A stretch of 64,000 nt of DNA from JACQQW01 sp964520655 (lineage in GTDB: Bacteria; Omnitrophota; Gorgyraeia; Zapsychrales; Fredricksoniimonadaceae): contig CAZFNI010000005.1 in the NCBI GenBank assembly GCA_964520655.1, positions 83,258 to 147,257 on the forward strand. The letters run 5' to 3'. The notes beneath the pieces were generated by a model. That model saw only the letters and a list, made by a program, of their open reading frames with translations, did not search any database and was not told the DNA's origin. Positions 16,397 through 24,559 of the stretch are shown here, piece after piece (the stretch's first letter is position 1; each line of letters opens with the position of its first letter). Position numbers and translations under genes: made by a program.

Positions 16397-17092
16397 ATGC
16401 CTAAATTATTTTTGATCCCAAACTTTATCTCTGAGAATTCAAATGAAAGGCCGGCTTTTGACCCGCAAATAATAAGGCATATCAAACTGTTCTTTGTTGA
16501 GGAACCAAGATCTGCTCGTGCGCTGCTGCGGGTATTGATCCCAGATTTTCCTTTAAGTGAAGCAGTGATGGTCGAATTAAGCGAGCACTCTGGATCAAAA
16601 GCAATACAAGAGTACGGGGTGATGCTGAAAGATCAGGATGCCGCCATTATCAGTGAATCTGGCTGCCCTTGTGTGGCTGACCCTGGGTCAGATCTAGTCC
16701 TTTACGCGCATGAGCTGGGAATAGATGTCATCCCCTTGGTTGGACCATCCTCGATACTGTTAAGTTTAATGGCCAGCGGACTTAACGGACAGAATTTCGC
16801 CTTCAATGGGTATTTGCCAAAGGATGCTAACGAGCGACAGAAGAAGATCAAGTCTTTAGAACAGCGCGCGGCTAAAGAAGGGCAGACACAAATATTCATG
16901 GATACACCCTACCGCAACACGCCCGTGTTGGAACAGCTGCTGGAGGTCTTGGAAGCATCGACCTTGTTATGCATTGCGCTGGATATTTCCGGTCCCCAGC
17001 AAATAATTCAGACGAGAACAGTGCAGGAATGGCGAAAGAAGAATCTTCAATTGCCCAAAAAACCGGCATTGTTTATAATAAACAAATCTTAA
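16397..17092 (+). CDS. Tetrapyrrole-methylase-family SAM methyltransferase (RsmI-like)
   Basis: 231 residues of the TP-methylase fold that includes RsmI (16S rRNA C1402 ribose methylation). Visible family parts are AAIISESGCPCVADPGSDLV, GIDVIPLVGPSSILLSLMASG and FAFNGYLPKD. The N-terminal part (IRHIKLFFVEEPRSARALLR) resembles RsmI-like proteins that others annotate as SAM-dependent methyltransferase. It is shorter than E. coli RsmI (286) and lacks its extra C-terminal domain. Target rRNA is likely but not proven. The frame opens at TTG 16361; ATG 16397 starts the domain. Confidence 0.8.
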   Translation: MPKLFLIPNFISENSNERPAFDPQIIRHIKLFFVEEPRSARALLRVLIPDFPLSEAVMVELSEHSGSKAIQEYGVMLKDQDAAIISESGCPCVADPGSDLVLYAHELGIDVIPLVGPSSILLSLMASGLNGQNFAFNGYLPKDANERQKKIKSLEQRAAKEGQTQIFMDTPYRNTPVLEQLLEVLEASTLLCIALDISGPQQIIQTRTVQEWRKKNLQLPKKPALFIINKS

Positions 17093-17114
17093 TGACACTC
17101 ATTTAGGAGCCGCT

Positions 17115-19820
17115 ATGTCAAGTTTTGATAAATCATCCGTTAAAAAAACATTGACCGTCAATGCCTCAACCTACACCATTTATTCACTGCCCAAATTAGC
17201 GAAAACCCTGAAGACCAGCATTGACCACTTGCCGTTCTCCATCCGGATCTTGCTTGAATCGGCGATCCGCAATTTTGATAATTATCAAGTTACTGAAAAA
17301 GACATCTCCACAATTCTCGGGTGGAAGCCCAATGAACTTAAAAGTGAGATCGCTTTTAAACCCGGGCGTGTCGTCCTGCAGGATTTCACGGGTGTTCCCT
17401 GTGTGGTTGATATGGCGGCCATGCGTGATGCGATGAAAAAATTAGGTGGCGATATCACCAAGATCAATCCCCAGGTCCAGTGTGATCTGGTCATTGACCA
17501 TTCTGTTCAGGTCGATGCCTTTGGGACAAAAGATGCCTTGGCGGAAAATGTGAAACTGGAGTTTGAACGCAATCGTGAACGTTACGAATTCTTAAAATGG
17601 GGGCAAAGCGCTCTTGAGAATTTCCGCGTTGTTCCGCCGGCCACAGGGATCGTCCATCAGGTGAATTTAGAATACCTGGCCAAAGGCGTATTAAAGAAAA
17701 AGATCAATAAAGAACAGGTCGCCTATCCGGACAGCTGCGTCGGTACTGATTCCCACACCACAATGATCAATGGTTTAGGCGTTGTCGGCTGGGGAGTCGG
17801 TGGTATTGAAGCCGAATCGGTCATGTTGGGTGAACCCATTTACATGCTACTGCCGGAAGTTGTAGGATTTAAAATAACTGGCGCGCTCAAGGACGGCGTG
17901 ACGGCAACAGATCTGGTTCTAACGGTTACTCAAATGCTGCGTAAAAAAGGTGTTGTCGAAAAGTTCGTAGAATTTTTCGGTCCAGGCTTGGCGCATTTAT
18001 CACTGCCGGATAGGGCTACCATTGCGAATATGGCGCCTGAATACGGGGCCACGATCGGTTTATTCCCTGTAGATCAGGAAACGTTGAACTTCCTTAAGCT
18101 TTCCGGCAGAACACCGGCAGAGGTGGCGCTCGTTGAAAAATATTACAAAGATCAGGGCTTATTCTATACGGATAAGACCAGTGCTCCTCAATACAGCGAT
18201 CTTCTTGAGCTGGACTTATCCACCGTAGAACCTTCACTAGCTGGCCCCAAGCGTCCACAGGATCGTGTCCCTCTTAAAGACCTTAAACAAAACTTTAAAT
18301 CAACATTAACAGCAGATATTAAATCCCGTGGGTATGGACTATCAGAAGGGGATCTCTCTAGAACTCAAACGGTACAGGACCAAGGTAAAGAAAATATCGG
18401 CCACGGTGCTGTCGTTATTGCGGCGATCACCAGCTGTACCAATACGTCCAATCCATCTGTCTTGATCGCTGCTGGCCTGTTGGCAAAAAAAGCTGTTGAA
18501 AAAGGATTGACCACACACAGTTATGTGAAGACTTCTTTTGCGCCAGGCTCCCAGGTTGTTTTAGATTATCTCAAAGACGCTGGATTAATGAAATATTTGG
18601 AAAAGCTCGGATTTAATATCGTCGGTTACGGATGTACGACCTGCATCGGCAATTCCGGTCCATTGCCTGAACCTGTCGCCAAGGCGGTGGTGGAAGGGAA
18701 TCTGGTCGCTGCGGCTGTTTTATCAGGTAACCGCAATTTTGAAGGCCGCGTCAACCCTCATGCCAAGGCCAACTTCCTGGCAAGTCCACCGCTGGTTGTG
18801 GCCTATGCCTTAGCCGGTACAGTCAATCGTGATCTGATCAATGAACCGGTAGGACATGACACAAAAGGTAATGCGGTTTACTTGAAAGATATCTGGCCTG
18901 CCCAGAATGAGATCAATACCTTGGCAAAGAAATTTGTCAAAGCCGCCATCTTTAAAAAACGTTATAAGAATGTGGATAAAGGCAACAAGAATTGGAACGC
19001 GATCAAGTCCGCAAGATCCGACCTGTTCAATTGGGATGATAAAAGTACCTATATCCAAAACCCGCCGTATTTTGTGGGGATGGCTGCCAGTGCATCACCT
19101 ATCCAGCAAGTCAGGGGGGCACGCTGTTTGGTCATGGTTGCTGATTCCATCACAACAGACCATATTTCACCGGCAGGCTCAATTTCCAAGGACTCTCCAG
19201 CAGGTAAATTCCTGTTGGATAATGGCGTGGCTCCAAAAGATTTTAACCAATACGGGGCACGACGTGGTAATGACCGGGTCATGACCCGAGGGACTTTCGC
19301 CAATATCCGTTTGCGTAATCTGATCGCACCTGGTACCGAAGGCCCGTGGACAACCTATTGGCCTGCTAATGAAAAATTATTCATCTATGACGCGGCCATG
19401 AAATATAAGGCTTCTAACACTCCACTGATCGTGTTAGCCGGGAAAGAATACGGCACAGGATCATCACGTGACTGGGCCGCCAAAGGCACAACACTCCTTG
19501 GAGTAAAAGCCGTTATTGCGGAAAGTTTTGAACGCATTCACCGCAGTAATTTGGTGGGGATGGGGGTTCTGCCATGCCAATATAAGGACGGCGAGAACGC
19601 GGCATCTCTTGGTCTTAAAGGCGATGAAACATTCGATTTTCTAGATCTCAGTGATGCGCTTAGATCCCGTCAGGAATTAACCATTCAAGCTAAATCTCCA
19701 GACGGCAGCACAAAACAATTCAAAGTTCTCTCCCGGGTCGATACGCCGGTTGAAGTGGATTATTTGCGTAACGGAGGTATTTTACAAACTGTCTTAAGAA
19801 AACTAGCCCAAACGAAATAA
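17115..19820 (+). CDS. acnA: Aconitate hydratase A
   Basis: 901 residues, standard for AcnA/IRP1-type aconitases that interconvert citrate and isocitrate with a [4Fe-4S] cluster. Visible motifs are VDHSVQVD, GTDSHTTMINGLGVVGWGVGG with SCTNTSNPSVLIAAGLLAKK, the two cluster cysteines in GYGCTTCIGNSGP, and GNRNFEGRVNP. The C-terminal swivel domain has GKEYGTGSSRDWAAKG and ESFERIHRSNLVGMGVLP. TTAGGAGC precedes the ATG. It starts a short operon with the GST-like and NUDIX genes. Confidence 0.97.
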   Translation: MSSFDKSSVKKTLTVNASTYTIYSLPKLAKTLKTSIDHLPFSIRILLESAIRNFDNYQVTEKDISTILGWKPNELKSEIAFKPGRVVLQDFTGVPCVVDMAAMRDAMKKLGGDITKINPQVQCDLVIDHSVQVDAFGTKDALAENVKLEFERNRERYEFLKWGQSALENFRVVPPATGIVHQVNLEYLAKGVLKKKINKEQVAYPDSCVGTDSHTTMINGLGVVGWGVGGIEAESVMLGEPIYMLLPEVVGFKITGALKDGVTATDLVLTVTQMLRKKGVVEKFVEFFGPGLAHLSLPDRATIANMAPEYGATIGLFPVDQETLNFLKLSGRTPAEVALVEKYYKDQGLFYTDKTSAPQYSDLLELDLSTVEPSLAGPKRPQDRVPLKDLKQNFKSTLTADIKSRGYGLSEGDLSRTQTVQDQGKENIGHGAVVIAAITSCTNTSNPSVLIAAGLLAKKAVEKGLTTHSYVKTSFAPGSQVVLDYLKDAGLMKYLEKLGFNIVGYGCTTCIGNSGPLPEPVAKAVVEGNLVAAAVLSGNRNFEGRVNPHAKANFLASPPLVVAYALAGTVNRDLINEPVGHDTKGNAVYLKDIWPAQNEINTLAKKFVKAAIFKKRYKNVDKGNKNWNAIKSARSDLFNWDDKSTYIQNPPYFVGMAASASPIQQVRGARCLVMVADSITTDHISPAGSISKDSPAGKFLLDNGVAPKDFNQYGARRGNDRVMTRGTFANIRLRNLIAPGTEGPWTTYWPANEKLFIYDAAMKYKASNTPLIVLAGKEYGTGSSRDWAAKGTTLLGVKAVIAESFERIHRSNLVGMGVLPCQYKDGENAASLGLKGDETFDFLDLSDALRSRQELTIQAKSPDGSTKQFKVLSRVDTPVEVDYLRNGGILQTVLRKLAQTK

Positions 19821-19831
19821 GGGGAATCCTC

Positions 19832-20413
19832 ATGAAATTGCTTTATACCAAACGTTCGCCATTTGCCCGTAAAGTCAGGGTGGTTGCCTTGGAAAAGAAT
19901 ATCCATTTGGAATTCATTGACGAGGATCTTCAGAATAAATCGACCCAATTAAAGAAGGCCAATCCTATTGCGAAAGTCCCAACATTGATCACGTCTGACG
20001 GTGGATCTTTGTACGATTCTAAGGTCATTGTCCAGTATTTAGAATCCTGCTACCCAACTCCCGCGTTGATCCCGGCGGGTGAGAAACGATTCGAGGCCCT
20101 GAAATTGGAGGCCATGGCAGACGACTTGGTCGTCAATGCGATCAATGCCTATATGGAAAAGATCCGTCATCCCAAAGATCCGAGCCTTGCCTTCATTGAA
20201 GGCCAGGAAGAATCGATCAAGAATGTTTTTGCTTATTTAGGGGATCATCTGGAATTATTGCATGAGTTTCATATTGGGACGATCAATGTGGCTTGCGCGA
20301 TCGGCTATATCCATTTTCGTTTGCCTCATTTAAAGGCAAAGGGAAGGTTGTTAGAATGGTTTGAAAACATTTCTCAGCGCCAAAGTTTTGCGCAGACTGT
20401 GCCGGTGGCCTGA
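19832..20413 (+). CDS. Glutathione S-transferase-like protein
   Basis: 193 residues. Residues 1-75 form a thioredoxin-like GST N-domain: MKLLYTKRSPFARKVRVVAL with Ser9 in the catalytic position, cis-Pro in AKVPTL and the DSKVIVQYLE motif. Residues 85-193 are an all-helical C-domain. It resembles the GST/SspA superfamily that is often annotated by fold only; the substrate is unknown. AAGGGGAA precedes the start, and the stop shares bases with the start of the NUDIX gene. Confidence 0.85.
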   Translation: MKLLYTKRSPFARKVRVVALEKNIHLEFIDEDLQNKSTQLKKANPIAKVPTLITSDGGSLYDSKVIVQYLESCYPTPALIPAGEKRFEALKLEAMADDLVVNAINAYMEKIRHPKDPSLAFIEGQEESIKNVFAYLGDHLELLHEFHIGTINVACAIGYIHFRLPHLKAKGRLLEWFENISQRQSFAQTVPVA

Positions 20414-20904
20414 TGGCTAGACGTAAACTTGATTTCAGGCGCAACGAACCGGTGAAATTACCCAATGGACGTACCATCACCATCTCCTATATTGTCCATC
20501 CAGGGGCTGTCATCATTGCCCCATTCTTATCTAAAGATAAAGTTCTCTTCATTCGTCAATACAGACCAGCATTAAAGAAATATATCTATGAGCTTCCGGC
20601 GGGCACACTTGATCCTAACGAATCCTTAATGACCTGTGCCAAGAGGGAGTTGATCGAAGAAACAGGGTACCGCACATCCAGGATCAAAAAGGTCGGACAG
20701 ATCTATCCGGTGCCTGGTTATTCAACTGAGATCATCCATATCTTTAAAGCAGAGAATTTAGTGAAGGGTGAAGCCCAGCCTGAAATATACGAAGTCATCA
20801 AATTGCACCCGTTGACAAGATCTGAAGTAATAAGATTATTTAAGAACGGCCAATTGCAGGATGCCAAAAGCATATGCGCGCTGACTTTTTGCGGATGGCT
20901 TTAG
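20413..20904 (+). CDS. NUDIX hydrolase (ADP-ribose pyrophosphatase-like)
   Basis: 163 residues with a complete Nudix box, GTLDPNESLMTCAKRELIEE followed by TGY, matching GX5EX7REUXEEXGU. The upstream QYRPALKKYIYELPAG and downstream PVPGYSTEIIHIF resemble ADP-sugar pyrophosphatases of the NudF/MutT subgroup. Likely reaction: hydrolysis of ADP-ribose or related nucleotide sugars; the exact substrate cannot be read. It overlaps the gene before by one base and the gene after by 31 bases. Confidence 0.88.
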   Translation: MARRKLDFRRNEPVKLPNGRTITISYIVHPGAVIIAPFLSKDKVLFIRQYRPALKKYIYELPAGTLDPNESLMTCAKRELIEETGYRTSRIKKVGQIYPVPGYSTEIIHIFKAENLVKGEAQPEIYEVIKLHPLTRSEVIRLFKNGQLQDAKSICALTFCGWL

Positions 20905-21536
20905 CCGCGATCCCGTTGATTCTGCTGACAGCCTGCGCTCCGTTATTGCCACAGGCATTGCAGCACACAAACCCTCAAACACGGCAAGTCATTATCGTCA
21001 ATGCTAAAGGGATCACGGCGAACCTGTCTTTATGGGAAAAAGATCCAAAAGATGTCTGGGGGAGGAGATATCATTTTCCAGCAGTCATCGGCCGCAATGG
21101 ACTGGCGGATCCAGGTGATAAAAAAGAAGGCGACGGGAAAACTCCCCAGGGTATCTATGATATCCGCCGTTCATTTGGCTATGATACCCACTTTTCAACA
21201 GGGATCGACTATACGCCTGTCACCCAGGAAGATAGATGGGTGGATGACCCACTATCCGCGGATTACAACACCTGGGTCAAACATACGACAGCTTCTTCAT
21301 TTGAATCATTAAAAAGGAACGATGATCTATACCATGTTGCGGCGGTCATCGAATATAATACAATGGATATTAAAAAAGGGGCAGGCAGCGCCATATTCCT
21401 GCATATTTGGCGCACCTACTACAAACCAACGGCAGGGTGCGTTGCTCTCTCAAGCAGATCATTACGTAAGATATTAAGCCGTTTAAACAAGGACGATCAA
21501 CCTGTCATCATTATAGGAAATGCCCATGGATATTGA
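20874..21536 (+). CDS. L,D-transpeptidase-family lipoprotein
   Basis: 220 residues with a lipoprotein signal: hydrophobic segment then LLTAC with Cys21. The catalytic YkuD-type motif is FLHIWRTYYKPTAGCVALS, His and Cys in the HX(n)GCVAL arrangement. The middle (GDKKEGDGKTPQGIYDI) is the usual approach to the active site in this family. Members cross-link or modify peptidoglycan in the periplasm. ATG 20874 overlaps the NUDIX gene; ATG 20895 is a possible alternative that still keeps the lipobox. Confidence 0.85.
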   Translation: MRADFLRMALAAIPLILLTACAPLLPQALQHTNPQTRQVIIVNAKGITANLSLWEKDPKDVWGRRYHFPAVIGRNGLADPGDKKEGDGKTPQGIYDIRRSFGYDTHFSTGIDYTPVTQEDRWVDDPLSADYNTWVKHTTASSFESLKRNDDLYHVAAVIEYNTMDIKKGAGSAIFLHIWRTYYKPTAGCVALSSRSLRKILSRLNKDDQPVIIIGNAHGY

Positions 21537-21807
21537 TCAGATCAATCCTTCACAGATTAATTCATTATTGCAGATCTCTGGGGTCACAACGGCCAATGGG
21601 GGGATCAATATCGCCGGCATTATCGCTAATCTGCTTTTTGGGACAATTGGATTTGTCGCGCTCATGTATGGTTGGAAGAATAAGGACCCCAAACCGCTGG
21701 CGATCGGCCTTGCATTATCTGTATTCCCATTCTTTGTTTCTAATACTCTTTGGCTTTATGTGATCGGCACAGCACTGACGGCATTATTATATTTTTGGAG
21801 AGATTAA
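21526..21807 (+). CDS. Small membrane protein of unknown function
   Basis: 93 residues with a polar N-terminus (MDIDQINPSQINSLLQIS) and three hydrophobic segments (IAGIIANLLFGTIGFVALMYGW, LAIGLALSVFPFFV, TLWLYVIGTALTALLYFW). ATG 21526 lies 7 bases after AGGA; ATG 21520 is closer and less likely. It overlaps the transpeptidase end by 11 bases. No family recognised. Confidence 0.75.
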   Translation: MDIDQINPSQINSLLQISGVTTANGGINIAGIIANLLFGTIGFVALMYGWKNKDPKPLAIGLALSVFPFFVSNTLWLYVIGTALTALLYFWRD

Positions 21808-21810
21808 TTC

Positions 21811-22464
21811 ATGAAAAGCTCAAAAAAATTCGCAGTTGTTTTAGCTGGCTGCGGCAATAAGGACGGTGCCGAGATCCAGGAATCAGTGTTAACCTTGCTG
21901 GCCATTGACAAAGAAGGCCACACCTACCACTGTTTTGCACCTGATATTGACCAGTTCAGGGTCTTAAATTTTTTAACGAACCAGGAATTAAAAGAAAAAC
22001 GCAATGTCTTGGTTGAGTCCGCGCGCATAGCTCGTTCTAAGATCCAGCCTTTATCCCAGTTCAATCCAGCCGATTTTGATATCTTGATCTTGCCTGGAGG
22101 TTCAGGAGTAGCCTATAATTTGTGTTCCTATGCGTTAAAAGGACCAGACATGGAGGTTCAAGCAGATGTCAAGCAGGCTGTAATCTCCATGCACCAGGCC
22201 CAAAAACCCATAGGCGCGCTCTGTATTGCTCCCGTTATCCTTGCCAAGCTTATACCAGGCGTACACCTGACATTTGGCCAAGATCAAAAAGCCAATGCTG
22301 CTTTTGCGGCCAGCGGCGTTAAAACTACGGATACTAAGCCCCAGGAGATCGTGATCGATACAACGAATAAAGTGGTCTCAACCCCATGTTACATGGTTGA
22401 TGCCAGGATCAGTGATCTGGCCACAGGCATTGAGAAATGCGTCAAAGCCCTGGCCGCTCTCTAG
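21811..22464 (+). CDS. elbB: ElbB-type glyoxalase/DJ-1 family protein
   Basis: 217 residues of the DJ-1/PfpI superfamily. The N-terminus KFAVVLAGCGNKDGAEIQES and the DILILPGGSGVAYNL and GALCIAPVILAKLIPG segments match ElbB, annotated as isoprenoid biosynthesis glyoxalase; C in ALCIAP is the nucleophile elbow cysteine. Biochemical role is uncertain even in E. coli. It follows the small membrane gene by 3 bases. Confidence 0.88.
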   Translation: MKSSKKFAVVLAGCGNKDGAEIQESVLTLLAIDKEGHTYHCFAPDIDQFRVLNFLTNQELKEKRNVLVESARIARSKIQPLSQFNPADFDILILPGGSGVAYNLCSYALKGPDMEVQADVKQAVISMHQAQKPIGALCIAPVILAKLIPGVHLTFGQDQKANAAFAASGVKTTDTKPQEIVIDTTNKVVSTPCYMVDARISDLATGIEKCVKALAAL

Positions 22465-22476
22465 TTAACCCAACCG

Positions 22477-22505
22477 TTGACACATCCTCCAAAGGGACAT
22501 ATAAT
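22477..22505 (+). promoter_or_regulatory. Perfect consensus sigma-70 promoter of leuC
   Basis: TTGACA (22477-22482), a 17-base spacer and TATAAT (22500-22505): both boxes and the spacing match the consensus exactly. The expected start near 22512 gives a leader of about 20 bases, so there is no room for a T-box or leader-peptide attenuator. AGGGGGAA precedes ATG 22532. Confidence 0.9.
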
Positions 22506-22531
22506 CTTAGCTTTAATTGAAGGGGGAAATT

Positions 22532-23932
22532 ATGGGTCAAACCATGTTTGAAAAGATCTGGAACGATCATTTGGTGCGGGATTCCCAAGGGGACACCTCG
22601 ATCATCTATATTGATCTGCATTTAATTCACGAAGTGACGTCACCGCAGGCATTTGCGGCATTACGGGAAACAAAACGGACGGTCCGCAAACCGCACAATA
22701 CCTTTGCGACAATGGACCATAATGTCTCTACCAGAACCAAGGATATCACCAAGGTTGAGGCATCGTCCAGAAATCAAATGGACACCTTATCCAAAAATTG
22801 CCAGGAATTCGGCGTCAAATTGTATGATTTTGAAAGTGAAGACCAGGGTATCGTGCACGTTATCGGGCCGGAACAGGGATTGACATTGCCTGGGATGACG
22901 ATCGTCTGCGGTGATTCCCACACCGCGACCCACGGCGCTTTTGGCGCTTTGGCATTTGGGATCGGCACCTCTGAAGTAGAGCATGTCTTGGCTACCCAAA
23001 CATTGCAGCAGAACAAGCCCAAGACCATGCTGATCAATATTGAAGGGGACTTGCCCAAGGGTTCAACTGCCAAAGACATCATCCTGTATATCATCGGTAA
23101 GATCGGAACAGCCGGGGGTACGGGGTATGTCATCGAATATGCCGGATCAACCATACGGTCATTATCCATGGAAGCCCGCATGACGATCTGCAATATGTCG
23201 ATCGAAGCCGGCGCGCGCGCAGGGATGATCGCTCCAGATGATGTCACTTTTGAATATATCCAGGGTAAAGATTTCGCCCCCAAAGGTGCGGATTGGAATA
23301 AAGCCATTACCTATTGGAAAACTTTACCGTCGGATAAAGGCGCTAAATTCGACATGGTATTGAATTTAAAAGCAGCGGACATTAAGCCACAGGTGACCTG
23401 GGGGACAAGCCCGGGCCAAGTTGCCCCGATTGATGGGGTAGTCCCTGACCCGGAGAGTTTCACCAATCCGGTTGACCGCACAGCGGCAAGAAATGCTTTA
23501 TCCTACATGCAGTTAACACCGGGCACAAAGATCACGGACATCAAGATCGATAAGGTCTTTATCGGATCATGTACGAACGGGCGCATGGAAGACTTGCGCG
23601 CAGCCGCGCAAATGGTCATCGGCAAACGCGTGGCACCGGGTGTTACCGCCATTGTCGTCCCGGGTTCCGGCCGCGTCCGCAAACAAGCGATCAAAGAAGG
23701 TTTAGATAAGATCTTCTTAGACGCTGGATTTGAATGGCGTTATGCCGGATGTTCCATGTGTTTAGGCATGAACGACGACCAGTTGAAAAAAGGCGAGCGC
23801 TGCGCATCGTCAAGCAACCGTAACTTTGAAGGCCGACAAGGCCCAGGCGGATTGACCCATTTGATGGGACCAGAAATGGCAGCCATTGCCGCATTGACAG
23901 GCAAGATCACTGATATCAGAAAATCAACTTAA
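22532..23932 (+). CDS. leuC: 3-isopropylmalate dehydratase large subunit
   Basis: 466 residues. LeuC with LeuD isomerises 2-isopropylmalate to 3-isopropylmalate in leucine synthesis with a [4Fe-4S] cluster. Motifs: IYIDLHLIHEVTSPQAF, CGDSHTATHGAFGALAFGIG, GSCTNGRMEDLRAAA, cluster cysteines in YAGCSMCLGMN, and SSSNRNFEGRQG. The frame opens at TTG 22517 but ATG 22532 fits the SD. leuD follows after 8 bases. Confidence 0.97.
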   Translation: MGQTMFEKIWNDHLVRDSQGDTSIIYIDLHLIHEVTSPQAFAALRETKRTVRKPHNTFATMDHNVSTRTKDITKVEASSRNQMDTLSKNCQEFGVKLYDFESEDQGIVHVIGPEQGLTLPGMTIVCGDSHTATHGAFGALAFGIGTSEVEHVLATQTLQQNKPKTMLINIEGDLPKGSTAKDIILYIIGKIGTAGGTGYVIEYAGSTIRSLSMEARMTICNMSIEAGARAGMIAPDDVTFEYIQGKDFAPKGADWNKAITYWKTLPSDKGAKFDMVLNLKAADIKPQVTWGTSPGQVAPIDGVVPDPESFTNPVDRTAARNALSYMQLTPGTKITDIKIDKVFIGSCTNGRMEDLRAAAQMVIGKRVAPGVTAIVVPGSGRVRKQAIKEGLDKIFLDAGFEWRYAGCSMCLGMNDDQLKKGERCASSSNRNFEGRQGPGGLTHLMGPEMAAIAALTGKITDIRKST

Positions 23933-23940
23933 GGACTCTT

Positions 23941-24558
23941 ATGGAACCATTTGTCACACATACCGGGATCTCACTGCCGCTTAATCGCGTCAATGTCGAT
24001 ACCGACGCGATCATCCCCAAACAATTCTTACGTAAGATCGACCGTAAAGGTTTCGGCCAGCATTTGTTCCATGAATGGCGTTACCTGGATTATGAAGGAA
24101 CTAAAGAGAATCCTGACTTCATCATGAACAAAGAACCCTATCGGAAAGCGACGGTCTTGTTAGCCCGGGATAATTTTGGCTGCGGCTCAAGCCGTGAACA
24201 CGCGCCATGGGCTTTAGATGATTTTGGCTTTAAAGTCATCATCGCACCGAGTTTCGCGGATATTTTCTACAATAACTGCGTCAAGAACGGGATATTACTT
24301 GTTCAATTAAAACCGGCTGAAGTGGATGCGTTGTTCCAATACGCAGAAAAGAATGTCGGCGCGACCATCACTGCTGATCTGCCGTCGCAAAAAATATCCG
24401 CCGGCGGGAAGAAATATGATTTCATGATCAGCGCTTTTAATAAAGAATGTTTGATCAAAGGCTTAGACGGGATCGGCTGGACTTTGCAATTTGAAAGCCG
24501 TATCAGTGAATTTGAAAATAAGATACAGGATACTAAACCCTGGTTAGTGAGAAAATAA
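23941..24558 (+). CDS. leuD: 3-isopropylmalate dehydratase small subunit
   Basis: 205 residues, the swivel-domain partner of LeuC. It begins MEPFVTHTGISLPLNRVNVD and has TDAIIPKQFLRKIDRKGFG, then LARDNFGCGSSREHAPWAL and APSFADIFYNNCVKNGIL, all diagnostic. The next gene, ilvD, starts after 1 base. Confidence 0.97.
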   Translation: MEPFVTHTGISLPLNRVNVDTDAIIPKQFLRKIDRKGFGQHLFHEWRYLDYEGTKENPDFIMNKEPYRKATVLLARDNFGCGSSREHAPWALDDFGFKVIIAPSFADIFYNNCVKNGILLVQLKPAEVDALFQYAEKNVGATITADLPSQKISAGGKKYDFMISAFNKECLIKGLDGIGWTLQFESRISEFENKIQDTKPWLVRK

Positions 24559-24559
24559 T

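Noticed and set aside
22774..23307. Reverse open frame of 177 codons inside leuC
   Set aside because: The forward frame is an unmistakable LeuC with all motifs; the reverse frame has no family features.
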